Assembly: GCA_035553515.1 (NCBI GenBank)
Contig: DATNDG010000096.1
Span: forward strand, 1-64,000
Length of the DNA stretch: 64,000 bases
Direction: 5' to 3'
Source: DAHUYF01 sp035553515
Lineage (GTDB): Bacteria > Pseudomonadota > Alphaproteobacteria > ATCC43930 > CGMCC-115725
Below, piece after piece: positions 17,436 to 26,092 of the stretch. Numbering within the stretch: position 1 is the first letter of the stretch; each line of letters starts with the position of its first letter. The notes under the pieces were generated by a model, which ran no database searches, had not been told where the DNA came from, and saw only the letters and a list, made by a program, of their open reading frames with translations. Position numbers and translations under genes: made by a program.

Positions 17436-18395
17436 ATGCCTTTGGCCAGCGTGATCATGCCGAACAAGAATGACGGCCGCTGGCTCCGTGCTTCCGTTGC
17501 GTCCGTATTGCGACAAGATTTCTCGGACTATGAACTCGTCATTATCGATGATAACTCTTCCGATGACAGCCTTGCCGTTCTACGCGACCTGGCCGATAGC
17601 GATCATCGCATCAGGGTCATTTGCAGCCAGCAGGATCTCGGGGTCGGACAAGCACGCAACCTCGGCATGGAATGCGCCAAAGGCGAATTGATATCGTTTC
17701 TCGATGCCGATGATCTGATGCTGCCGGATACGCTTCGGCGGCAGATAAGCGCCTTTGATGCGGCGCGCCGGCGAAACCCGGGTGTGCAGCTGATGGCCAC
17801 CGATGCCTACCTGATAAACGAGCGGGGAGAGCGGTTCTCCCGATATATGCCCGTCGAATGGTGGGATCGGATCGAGGATAGAACCGGACCCATGGTCTGG
17901 TCGATGCCGTTCGAGATGGCATTGCAAGGCACGATGGTGGTGGCCAGCGAGAGCAAGCTTCGCTTCATGCCCGAGTGGAAAGTGGCGGAGGTTCCGCCGT
18001 TTCTGCATCGCGCCCATGTAGCCGGCGGCGCAACTTATGTAGGCATGCCTCTCGTGGAAGTCCGATTGCGGCTATCCTCGGTGACCTATAACCGCTCACG
18101 CGAGATACTTCGATCGGTAAGAGCCTCGTTGCAGACCATCGCGGCTGGGACATGGGACCGGCCGGTTTTGCCGTCCCAGGTTGCCGATCCCCGCTGGTCG
18201 GAAATATGGGCCTGGAAATATGGCCGCTTGGCGCGATCGGCGACGGCCAACCGTCATTATCTTCTGGCCGCCGCGGCATCGGGGTTGGCGTTTGTCGCTA
18301 ATCCCGGCTTGACGGTGATGAAGCTCAACCAAGAGCGCCGGCGTCGGAAACGGCAAGGCCGCATCGAGCGCAAGGCAGCGATCCGTTCCCGCTGA
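17436..18395 (+). CDS. family 2 glycosyltransferase
   Basis: GT2 enzyme of 319 aa. It starts directly with the nucleotide-binding strand ASVIMPNKNDGRWLRASVAS, and shows the acidic motifs IIDDNSSDD and FLDADD. The C-terminal ~60 residues are basic (ending in an Arg/Lys-rich tail). It is one of four glycosyltransferases in the locus. It is transcribed on the plus strand, divergent from the GT4 gene across 88 bp, and converges on the polymerase gene 42 bp away. This mixed orientation suggests recruitment or rearrangement at this end of the locus. Confidence 0.85.
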   Translation: MPLASVIMPNKNDGRWLRASVASVLRQDFSDYELVIIDDNSSDDSLAVLRDLADSDHRIRVICSQQDLGVGQARNLGMECAKGELISFLDADDLMLPDTLRRQISAFDAARRRNPGVQLMATDAYLINERGERFSRYMPVEWWDRIEDRTGPMVWSMPFEMALQGTMVVASESKLRFMPEWKVAEVPPFLHRAHVAGGATYVGMPLVEVRLRLSSVTYNRSREILRSVRASLQTIAAGTWDRPVLPSQVADPRWSEIWAWKYGRLARSATANRHYLLAAAASGLAFVANPGLTVMKLNQERRRRKRQGRIERKAAIRSR

Positions 18396-18437
18396 AGCGC
18401 AACCAAAGGTGTCCGAAAGAAGTGCGGTGCCGCAGGG

Positions 18438-19874
18438 TCAGGCGGCGCCTCGCTTTGCCAATGCATGTGCGGAGCCTCGCGGCAGCTTTTTGCGATACGC
18501 TGGCTGAGCCGCCTGGCCGGCGGACAACGTCGCGAAGAGCGTCCGCTGCGTCATGGCAGCCGCTAATCCGAAGCCGACGACACTCCAGAACCAGATCGCT
18601 CCCTGCGGCGATTCGAAGAATACGTCGAACGAACCGTTGATCATGAACGCCGCCCAGTAGCAGATGATGAACAGATCAACCCGGGCCCACCATTCTTGTC
18701 TGAGGCGACGCGCTTTCAGATAGAAGCGCAGCAGAAGGGCTGCAAATGAAAGCTGCAGTACGATCCAGGCGACGATGCCCGGCACACCGGATCGGGCCAG
18801 GGTTGTCAGATGGCCGTTATGGGGATCGCGGGTCTTCCCGTTGTCGGTATCGAAGCCATCATCGACGGCGAGATTGATCCCGTACCCTTTCCCGGTCCAG
18901 AACAGTGGGCCGTAAATCGTGTAGTCCAGGATTGTGTCCCACCAGTCGATCCGCCATTCGCGCGTCTCCGCATTACGAAAAGAAGCATTCTGGTCCGAAA
19001 AAACGCTGCCTGCGTTGTCCAAGAGCTGTTCTACAGAGAGAGAGCGGCTGCGTTCCCCGGGCAAATCGAAGGAACCCAACGATGCACCCAGGAGCAGAAT
19101 GCTGACCGCGGCCGCGAGACCTGCTTGCCTCAGCCCTATTCCCTTGAAACAGACGATCAAGAGGAGCACGAAAGCTACCGTGACCATCGCGGCCCGGCTG
19201 TCGCAAGCGACGACGCCGAGTATGACCAACCAGCCGAGCCACCAGAGCGCCTCTGTTCGCCGGGTCGGCCTCGCCTGCGGGAAGGTTCGATGAAGCTTCA
19301 GCAGTAGAAAGGCGCCGACACCGGCAAGATGGCAGCCAACATCGCCGGGCCTCAATTCGATGACGCTTACCTCCGTGCCGGGCCAAAGCGGCAGCAGCGG
19401 AGCAACGAGGCCGAAGCCGGCCATGAAGACGAGATTGAAGATCAGGAACGCCGGAATGGCCTTTCTGTACCACAAGAGGCCGCGGACGAGGCTGCCTGAT
19501 CTCCCGACCAGCACTGCGGTGATCAGGGCAAAGAGACTGTAGCCCCAGAGGACCGCGTCCCGCGCCGCATCCACGCCGTACTTGGGCAGATAGGGTATGG
19601 TCCTCGCCAAGCCGATCGCGCAGAAGATCATAAAGAGCGGGAATAGCGGCAGCTTTGGCAGATACCAGGCGTAGCCGCCGAGGAAGAGCATCAGGAAGCC
19701 GATCGATAAAACGATTTCCCCAATGTAGAAGGGCGGGAATCCGAGATACGCGAACCCCTTTCCCGCAAAAGCATATCCCGCCAGGAGAATTGCCAGACAG
19801 ATTAGGTAGACCTTCGCCGGCGCACGGACCGCCAGGCGCTGAGCCGACGTTGTCGCGATCATCGTCGCGGTCAT
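18438..19874 (-). CDS. Wzy-type O-antigen/exopolysaccharide polymerase or ligase
   Basis: Polytopic inner-membrane protein of 478 aa with roughly 10-12 hydrophobic helices, the topology of Wzy polymerases and WaaL ligases. A large periplasmic loop ends with the motif DPHNGHLTTLARSGVPGI, the conserved His-containing part of the Wzy_C/O-antigen ligase domain. It would join flipped repeat units in the periplasm. Start 19874 overlaps the stop of the upstream AsnB-like gene (ATGA), so the two are translationally coupled; it is the last gene of the eight-gene operon. Sequence alone cannot separate polymerase from ligase, but its place in the locus favours polymerase. Confidence 0.8.
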   Translation of the reverse strand: MTATMIATTSAQRLAVRAPAKVYLICLAILLAGYAFAGKGFAYLGFPPFYIGEIVLSIGFLMLFLGGYAWYLPKLPLFPLFMIFCAIGLARTIPYLPKYGVDAARDAVLWGYSLFALITAVLVGRSGSLVRGLLWYRKAIPAFLIFNLVFMAGFGLVAPLLPLWPGTEVSVIELRPGDVGCHLAGVGAFLLLKLHRTFPQARPTRRTEALWWLGWLVILGVVACDSRAAMVTVAFVLLLIVCFKGIGLRQAGLAAAVSILLLGASLGSFDLPGERSRSLSVEQLLDNAGSVFSDQNASFRNAETREWRIDWWDTILDYTIYGPLFWTGKGYGINLAVDDGFDTDNGKTRDPHNGHLTTLARSGVPGIVAWIVLQLSFAALLLRFYLKARRLRQEWWARVDLFIICYWAAFMINGSFDVFFESPQGAIWFWSVVGFGLAAAMTQRTLFATLSAGQAAQPAYRKKLPRGSAHALAKRGAA

Positions 19875-21715
19875 CGAGGAGCGATAACCTCCGCCAAGCT
19901 GAAAAGCGCGAAGATCTGCCGCCCGACATCGCGTCTCCTGTCGAGGTGACTGGTCCACAACCGCTCGACTGCCGCGCGCCGAAAGAGGCCGGTACCGGGC
20001 AAGCCCTCGAGAAGGCGCTCCCCTACGCGCTTGCGCAGCGGACCCCGCGACCAGGCGGCAAAGGGGACCGGAAATCCCATCTTGCGGCGATGAACGATCG
20101 TCGCCGGCAGGTGTCGCTTCGCGGCGAGCTTGTGGACGATCTTGCCCCTCCCGAGGCGCAATTTGTAGGGACGTGGCAGCGACTCGACGAAGCGCACGAC
20201 CTCGAGGTCGAGAATGGGAACGCGCGTTTCGAGCGAAAAAGCCATCGAGATCTTGTCGGCGTAGAGCAGCCAGTCGTCGGGCAGGCAGGTCCGGCTGTCG
20301 ATGGCCATCATCTGCTCCACCGGCTCGCGCGCGTCGCCGGCCCAGTCGCGCCAGTAGCGGATGTCGGAAAGGGCGTTGCCGTCATCGGCGCGCCCGGTCA
20401 ACTCCGCGCGCTCCTCGCTGGTGAACAGCGCATACGCCGCCTCGAAGCGGAGGGCCGGATCGGAAATCGGCAGGCTGCGGACGGCGCGATTGATGGCCTC
20501 CGGGATCGGTCGCCCGGTCAGGGGAAGATGCCGCATGGCAGCCAGCAACCCGGGCAGCCGGAGCTGCCGCCGGATGATCTCGTTCTGATAACGCCTGTAG
20601 CCACCCCAAGGCTCGTCGCTGCCCTGACCCGTCAGGGCCACGGTGACATCGCGACGAGCGCGCTTGATCAGCGGCCACATGGCAAGGGTCGAGGTTGACG
20701 CAATCGGCTCTTCCAGGACGCCCATCACCGTGTCGAGCCCGGCCAGCACCTCTTCAGGAGCAAGGCGGACCGGAACGAATGAGAGGTCAAGCAGCCGCGC
20801 CGTTTCGGCCGCCGCAGCGATCTCGCTCTCGGCGTCGGTATCGCCGAATCCTACTGTGAAGCATGGCAGTCGCGGCCCCAGCCGGCGCGACAGCGCCGCG
20901 ACCAGCGCGGAGTCGACGCCGCCCGAGAGCAGAATCCCGACCGGAACATCGGACAGTAGCTGCCGCTCCACTGCTCTCGCGAGCAGCTCGTGATAAGTGG
21001 CGACGGCGTCCTCCGCGCTGCCCGCGAAATGGTCGGTCCCGGCAGCGATATAACGGCGCAGCTCGGCGCGTCCGGTCGCAATGTCATAGATCAGGGCGTG
21101 CCCCGCAGGCAGCCGGAAGACGTCCTTCCACAAGGTGCGCGGCGAAGGCACGAAGCGCAGCGTGAGGAAGCATTGCAACGAACCTGCATCGACCGCGCGG
21201 CCGGTCGGCACCATCTCCCGGAGCGCCCGTATTTCCGAGGCGAACGCAATCCCGCCGTCATCGGCAAGGGCATAGTAGAGCGGCTTGATGCCAAACGGGT
21301 CGCGGACCAGGAACAACTTCTCTGCCTGGCGGTCGAAAGCGGCAAAGGCGAACATTCCGTTCAGCCGGCCGATGGTCGCATCGAAACCGCTCGCCGCCAG
21401 GCTCTCTACCAGGGTTTCCGTATCCGAATGTCCGCGGAAAGTTGCGGGAACCTCGCACCGCAGGTCGAGGTGGTTGTAGATCTCGCCGTTGTAAGAGACC
21501 CACCACCGCCCGTCCCGGCTCGTCATCGGCTGGTTGCCGGCTGATGACAGGTCGAGAATGGCTAGGCGCGTGTGGCCGAGGACGACCTGTCGGTTGCCGA
21601 CGGTGAAGCGTTCGATGCCCGCCCCATCCGGACCGCGATGGCGCAATGCCGCCACGCACCGGCTCGCGGCATCGTGCTCGAGCGCCAATCCAATGCAGCC
21701 GAATACGCCGCACAT
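19871..21715 (-). CDS. asparagine synthase (glutamine-hydrolysing)-like amidotransferase
   Basis: Class II glutamine amidotransferase plus ATP-pyrophosphatase synthetase domain, 614 aa. Translation from 21715 gives MCGVFG, which places the nucleophile Cys at position 2; the longer open frame would bury it, so this start is firm. The glutaminase motifs RHRGPDG, SYNGEIYNH and GHSDTETL are present, followed by the synthetase P-loop LLSGGVDSALVAAL. In polysaccharide loci such proteins often amidate a sugar carboxylate (WbpS-like) rather than make asparagine. The nearby GDP-mannose 6-dehydrogenase supplies a possible uronate substrate. It sits between the beta-helix gene (70-bp gap) and Wzy (4-bp overlap). 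Confidence 0.85.
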   Translation of the reverse strand: MCGVFGCIGLALEHDAASRCVAALRHRGPDGAGIERFTVGNRQVVLGHTRLAILDLSSAGNQPMTSRDGRWWVSYNGEIYNHLDLRCEVPATFRGHSDTETLVESLAASGFDATIGRLNGMFAFAAFDRQAEKLFLVRDPFGIKPLYYALADDGGIAFASEIRALREMVPTGRAVDAGSLQCFLTLRFVPSPRTLWKDVFRLPAGHALIYDIATGRAELRRYIAAGTDHFAGSAEDAVATYHELLARAVERQLLSDVPVGILLSGGVDSALVAALSRRLGPRLPCFTVGFGDTDAESEIAAAAETARLLDLSFVPVRLAPEEVLAGLDTVMGVLEEPIASTSTLAMWPLIKRARRDVTVALTGQGSDEPWGGYRRYQNEIIRRQLRLPGLLAAMRHLPLTGRPIPEAINRAVRSLPISDPALRFEAAYALFTSEERAELTGRADDGNALSDIRYWRDWAGDAREPVEQMMAIDSRTCLPDDWLLYADKISMAFSLETRVPILDLEVVRFVESLPRPYKLRLGRGKIVHKLAAKRHLPATIVHRRKMGFPVPFAAWSRGPLRKRVGERLLEGLPGTGLFRRAAVERLWTSHLDRRRDVGRQIFALFSLAEVIAPR

Positions 21716-21785
21716 TGTCAGCCGTACCGGACTTGTTGCCGGCCACGGGCGCCATCCGGGCGCGAAGCCTGCGCAGTCCCGATGA

Positions 21786-23495
21786 TCATAATCCCGCCTC
21801 GACCGATATCGTCTTTGTCGCCTCGCCTCCAACGCCGTGGCAGACGATTCCGTAGGTCGCCGGCGCATGCGGAACGAGGGTTAGCGATCCGGCCAGCGGT
21901 TTGACGCCCGTCCAGCCGCCGAAAGCCTGGCACGTCGTCGCGAGCCGCGCCGACCACGTGATCGCGAATGGATGCCCGATGACGGGAGCAGGTGACGCGC
22001 TGAGCGAAAGGCTCGGCCGCGGCGGCGCCGGCGGGTGCGAATCGGACTGCATCGTGCCGTGTGCCTCCTGTCCTTGGCCGCGCAAGCCGCGCCAGTCGGT
22101 CTGCTGCGCCCAACGCCACCATGCGCCGTTTGGGTCGGGAACATAGTAGTGGTCGTGATCGAAGGCGTTCGTCTGCAGCAGCGCCGCTACGTCATAGTCG
22201 CCGGCAACGCCGGTGACGCCGGCATCGGAGCCCTCACGCTGGAAATTCGGACCGATGATGATGTGATTGTCGTGGACGCGATTGTCAACGGCCTCCCATT
22301 TCCCGCGTGACCCGGCGCCTCGATTCTGAGAGACGATCGCGATGCCGTCACCGCGCGTTTCGAGCTCGACATAATTGTCGGAAACGTCGACGTTTCTCGA
22401 ATTCTGGATGAGGATCTGCGCGCCCCACACCCAGTTGTCGCGAACGTTTCCGTTGCCGTTGACGATATTGCCGTGGATCAGCGCGTCGTAGCTGATCTCG
22501 TGCTGTATCCCCTCCCAGGCGTTGTCCGTGACGGTATTGTATTCGTACGTCGTCCGGTAATTGTTGATGTCCGTCCAAAGGCCAGGACCGAAATTGCCGT
22601 GCGAGAAATTATTCCGCACCATCAAACTGGTCGTGCCCGAAAACTTCGCGCCTCCAGCCTCCCAGCCCGGATCGAAACCGGCATAGTTGTTGTCGGCTAT
22701 CTCGTTTCCTTCGATGAGGACGTCGTCACCGCTGGCGCTCAGGCCGAGCTGCCCATTGCCGTAGATCTCGTTTCCGATTACCCGCGTCCCGCTGTTGGCG
22801 CGCACGCCGGCGCCGTGATTCCATCTGATCACGTTGTTTTCGATAGTCCACTTCACCACGCCCGCCTGGTCGCCGATGGCGCCCATCTGGGCGGGGATCG
22901 CGTATTTCTCGATCGTGAGGCCTTTGATGGTAACGCCCTGTGCCGGGCCGAAGAACGCGACGCGCGCGATACCGAGCTCGATCTTCTTTCCCGCCGGATC
23001 GGTGCCGAGCAGAACCTCGTGCGCCGCATAATCGAAGTAGTAGCTGCCGGGGCCGACCTCTTCCCTGCTCGCCGCGTGCCGCAGCGGCCGGTCATCTACG
23101 AAGAGATTTTCCGAATAGGTGCAGGCCGGCCTTGTCGGCGCGCAATAACCGCCGCCTTGACCTTGAGCGCTAGGGTCGCTCGCGATCCAGATTCTGCCGC
23201 TCTTCCGGAAGCGCGTCAGAAGCTTCGCCCCGGAGAGCACCGTGCCGGGCTCGCCGGTGAAGCTGTCTCCGTCCTTCGGCTCGACCTGCTGCAGTCTGTA
23301 GGTCCCGCGCCTGACGAGGAAGATGGTCCCCGGCGGACTGTGCTCGACGGCGGCCTCGATCGGCTGATCGGGCGTGATCACCACGGTGGTCGCCTCGGCA
23401 CGCCCGTCGAGTGCGACCAGCAGGGCGACGATGACCACTGGACTGCAGGCCAGCGCCCAGCCCTTCTTGCGCGTCTGATCTCTCGTCCTGCACAT
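21786..23495 (-). CDS. secreted right-handed parallel beta-helix protein
   Basis: Exported protein of 569 aa. The signal peptide is basic then hydrophobic (ACSPVVIVALLVALDG, cleavage probably near RAEA). The body shows repeated parallel beta-helix (PbH1) rungs with the recurrent pattern NxIxxN/GNxI, for example VIGNEIYGNGQLGLSASG and LIEGNEIADNNYAGF, as in polysaccharide lyases, pectinases and AlgG-type C5-epimerases. A Pro-rich linker precedes a ~75-residue C-terminal domain that looks like a small beta sandwich. I cannot see a specific catalytic set. It probably acts on, or binds, the exopolysaccharide in the periplasm. ATG 23495 is preferred because it starts the signal peptide. Confidence 0.78.
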   Translation of the reverse strand: MCRTRDQTRKKGWALACSPVVIVALLVALDGRAEATTVVITPDQPIEAAVEHSPPGTIFLVRRGTYRLQQVEPKDGDSFTGEPGTVLSGAKLLTRFRKSGRIWIASDPSAQGQGGGYCAPTRPACTYSENLFVDDRPLRHAASREEVGPGSYYFDYAAHEVLLGTDPAGKKIELGIARVAFFGPAQGVTIKGLTIEKYAIPAQMGAIGDQAGVVKWTIENNVIRWNHGAGVRANSGTRVIGNEIYGNGQLGLSASGDDVLIEGNEIADNNYAGFDPGWEAGGAKFSGTTSLMVRNNFSHGNFGPGLWTDINNYRTTYEYNTVTDNAWEGIQHEISYDALIHGNIVNGNGNVRDNWVWGAQILIQNSRNVDVSDNYVELETRGDGIAIVSQNRGAGSRGKWEAVDNRVHDNHIIIGPNFQREGSDAGVTGVAGDYDVAALLQTNAFDHDHYYVPDPNGAWWRWAQQTDWRGLRGQGQEAHGTMQSDSHPPAPPRPSLSLSASPAPVIGHPFAITWSARLATTCQAFGGWTGVKPLAGSLTLVPHAPATYGIVCHGVGGEATKTISVEAGL

Positions 23496-23514
23496 CGGCG
23501 AAGCGCTCCGCGCC

Positions 23515-24798
23515 CTAGTGGCCGCGCGAGTTTCGTGCCGGCAATTGCGACAGGGCCGCGCGCTGGCCCTTGTCCGCCGCCATGGCAAAGGCGGTCTCGT
23601 AGGCATCGAGCAGGACAGGCACCGAGTACTGCCAGGCCAGCGCCTGGCGCAGGCGCCGCTCGCCGAACGCGCTCATCTCCCGGCGCTTTGCCGGATTGTC
23701 GAGCAGCGCGGCGATCGCCTCCGCCAGGGCGCTCTCGGAGTTTGATTCGGCATAGACGGCGGCGTCCCGCGCGGAAACGCGCGTTTCCCGCAGATCGTAG
23801 GCGACGATCGGCAGGCCGAAATACATGTACTCCATGACCTTGTTCATGGTGCTCTTGTCCGACCACTCGGTCTTCGTGTCGGGATCGATGCCGAGATCGG
23901 CCGAGGACAGGATGCGGCAGAGCTCTTCGTCGCTCACTCTGCCGGTGAAGGTGGTCACCGTCTCGAGGCCGAGCTTGCCGGCGTACTCCTTGATCACCGG
24001 TTGGTGGCTTCCGCCGCCGACGAAGATGCAGTGGAAATCCGTCCGCCCATGGTCCTGGGTCAGGACCTTCACGGCGCGAACCATATGATCGACGCCGTCC
24101 TGACTGCAGATTTCTCCAAGATAGACGACCAGATGCGCCTTTCCCTTGCGGTATCTCGGATCCGGCGGGTACCGCTTGAGCCGTGCAAGGTCCGGTCCGG
24201 ACCGCACGACGAAGATGCGCTGCGGCGGCACGCCGCCGCGTGTGATTGCGATCTCCCTGTGACTTCCATTGGTCGTGACGACGACATCGGCGGTCTTGAA
24301 GGTGAGCCACTCCAACCAGCGCAAGCCGCGATGCATGGCGCCTGCGCGACGGCCGAACTTCGCGGCGTACATTTCCGGCGAGAGGTCGTGATGATCGAAG
24401 ATGAACCGTTTGCCGGCCAAGACTCGCCAGACCCAGCCGAGCAGCCAGTAGGTTTCGGGCGGATTGCACGCGTGAATGACGTCGAAGCCGCGACCACGGA
24501 CCGCCACGGTGACGGAGCGCATGGCCGTACGGATGAAACACCAGGCGAATTCGGCCGCGAATCCGAGCGCCCCTTCCGCCTGCACCGGCAGCGCGTAGCG
24601 GTAGATGTCGACTTCCTCCACCCGCTCGTAGGCGCGTTCATAGCCTTTGAATTTCGGGCAGATGACGCTCACATCGTAGTCGGCGCGGGTCAGCGAGGTC
24701 GCCTCGAGCCAAACCCGGCGATCGAACGGCACCGGCAGATTTTGCACGATGATGAGAACGCGGCCCCGCCGCCGCGGCGGCTCACCAGCAGATGCCAT
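23515..24798 (-). CDS. family 4 glycosyltransferase
   Basis: GT-B retaining glycosyltransferase of 427 aa. The N-terminus reads VLIIVQNLPVPFDRRVWLEA, the pattern of many exopolysaccharide GT4 enzymes (RVWLEA after a Pro-rich loop). The middle has DHHDLSPEMYAAKFG, and the C-terminal domain has the donor loop ADLGIDPDTKTEWSDKSTMN with KVMEYMYFGLPIVAYDL, where the conserved Glu of the EX7E region is replaced in place by this K/E pattern. It acts in the cytoplasm on lipid-linked intermediates. Its start overlaps the dehydrogenase gene by 17 bp and it is 19 bp from the beta-helix gene. Confidence 0.85.
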   Translation of the reverse strand: MASAGEPPRRRGRVLIIVQNLPVPFDRRVWLEATSLTRADYDVSVICPKFKGYERAYERVEEVDIYRYALPVQAEGALGFAAEFAWCFIRTAMRSVTVAVRGRGFDVIHACNPPETYWLLGWVWRVLAGKRFIFDHHDLSPEMYAAKFGRRAGAMHRGLRWLEWLTFKTADVVVTTNGSHREIAITRGGVPPQRIFVVRSGPDLARLKRYPPDPRYRKGKAHLVVYLGEICSQDGVDHMVRAVKVLTQDHGRTDFHCIFVGGGSHQPVIKEYAGKLGLETVTTFTGRVSDEELCRILSSADLGIDPDTKTEWSDKSTMNKVMEYMYFGLPIVAYDLRETRVSARDAAVYAESNSESALAEAIAALLDNPAKRREMSAFGERRLRQALAWQYSVPVLLDAYETAFAMAADKGQRAALSQLPARNSRGH

Positions 24799-26092
24799 GG
24801 TAGCGCTCTCCTGAGTGCGGGGGGTCGAACAGCCGGACGAAGTCGACGACGAATTGATCGTCCCTCATCCGTTCGAGCACTTGCCGATGGGCGTGATCCG
24901 CGTTGCCGATCACAACGAGCTCCGCATGCTCGATCAGCTCGTCCGCGGTCGCAACCAGCAGACGCGAAAGATGGGGGATACGGTCCAGGATGTAAGTGCG
25001 GTTCGCGCCGACAAGGGATGCCGCGCGGACGCTCGGATCGAAGATGCGGATGTCGTAGCCTTTGCCGATCAGGTGTTCGACGACCTCGACGATCGGGCTC
25101 TCGCGGAGGTCGTCGGTGCCGGCCTTGAAGCTGAGGCCGAGGACGCCGATCCGGCGCTTTTGCTGATCGACAATCAGGCGCAGGCCGCGCTCGAGGTGAC
25201 GGCGATTGCTCACCAGCACGGCATCGAGGATCGGCAGCTCGAGATCATGCTTGCGTGCGCTGTAGGTCAGGGCGCGCAAATCTTTTGGCAGGCAGGAACC
25301 GCCGAAGGCAAAGCCGGGTTGCAGATACTTTGGCGAGAGGTTGAGCCGCGTGTCGGCGCAGAAGATCTCCATCACCCGATGGCTGTCGAGTCCCAAGGCC
25401 CGACACAGCGTGCCGATCTCATTGGCAAAGCCGACCTTGAGCCCGTGCCATGCATTGTCCGAGTATTTGACCAAGGCGGCGACGGCGATGTCGGTCTCGA
25501 AAAGAGGCGCGGTGGTGCTCGCATAGAGCAGGCGCATCGCCTCTCTCGTCCGCGGATCCGACGCGCCGACCACGGTCTTTGCCGGGTTGCGAAAGTCTTC
25601 AATCGCGCTGCCTTCGCGCAGGAACTCGGGATTGCAGCAAATACCGAAATCGTGGCCCGCCGTCTTGCCTGACGCGTCCTCCAGGGCGCCGGTAACGCGG
25701 CCGATGGTTCCCGGCAGGACGCTGCTGCGCACCACAACGACGAAGAACTGTTGCTTTGCGCGGAGCGCTGCGCCGATCTGTTCGCTCACGCGTTCCATCG
25801 CGCCGAGATCGATGTCGCCATTCGGCCGGCTCGGCGTGCCGACGCAGATGAGCGCAAGATCGCTCTCGCTCACCGCCAGCGCCGCGTCGGTCGTGGCGAT
25901 CAGGCGTCCCCAATTGCGCTGCTCGGCGATAAGCTTGGAAAGCCCCGGCTCGAGCACCGGGGATTGACCGGCATTGATGAGATCGGCCTTGATGCCGTTG
26001 GTGTCCACGCCGATGACTCTATGTCCGGCATCTGCAAGGCACGCGGCGGACACGGCGCCAACATATCCCAATCCGAAGACGCTGATCCTCAT
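24782..26092 (-). CDS. algD: GDP-mannose 6-dehydrogenase
   Basis: UDP-glucose/GDP-mannose dehydrogenase family, 436 aa, the same length as Pseudomonas AlgD. It oxidises a nucleotide hexose to the uronate with two NAD+. The NAD-binding motif is VFGLGYVGAVSAACLADAGH; the catalytic cysteine is Cys267 in FAFGGSCLPKD, next to AlgD Cys268; FKAGTDDLRESP closes the C-terminal domain. Long stretches (VGTPSRPNGDIDLG, SGKTAGHDFG, NPEFLREGSAI) look AlgD-like rather than Ugd-like, so GDP-mannuronate is the likely product; UDP-glucuronate remains possible. The start at 26092 overlaps the stop of the heparinase-like gene (ATGA). Confidence 0.85.
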   Translation of the reverse strand: MRISVFGLGYVGAVSAACLADAGHRVIGVDTNGIKADLINAGQSPVLEPGLSKLIAEQRNWGRLIATTDAALAVSESDLALICVGTPSRPNGDIDLGAMERVSEQIGAALRAKQQFFVVVVRSSVLPGTIGRVTGALEDASGKTAGHDFGICCNPEFLREGSAIEDFRNPAKTVVGASDPRTREAMRLLYASTTAPLFETDIAVAALVKYSDNAWHGLKVGFANEIGTLCRALGLDSHRVMEIFCADTRLNLSPKYLQPGFAFGGSCLPKDLRALTYSARKHDLELPILDAVLVSNRRHLERGLRLIVDQQKRRIGVLGLSFKAGTDDLRESPIVEVVEHLIGKGYDIRIFDPSVRAASLVGANRTYILDRIPHLSRLLVATADELIEHAELVVIGNADHAHRQVLERMRDDQFVVDFVRLFDPPHSGERYHGICW

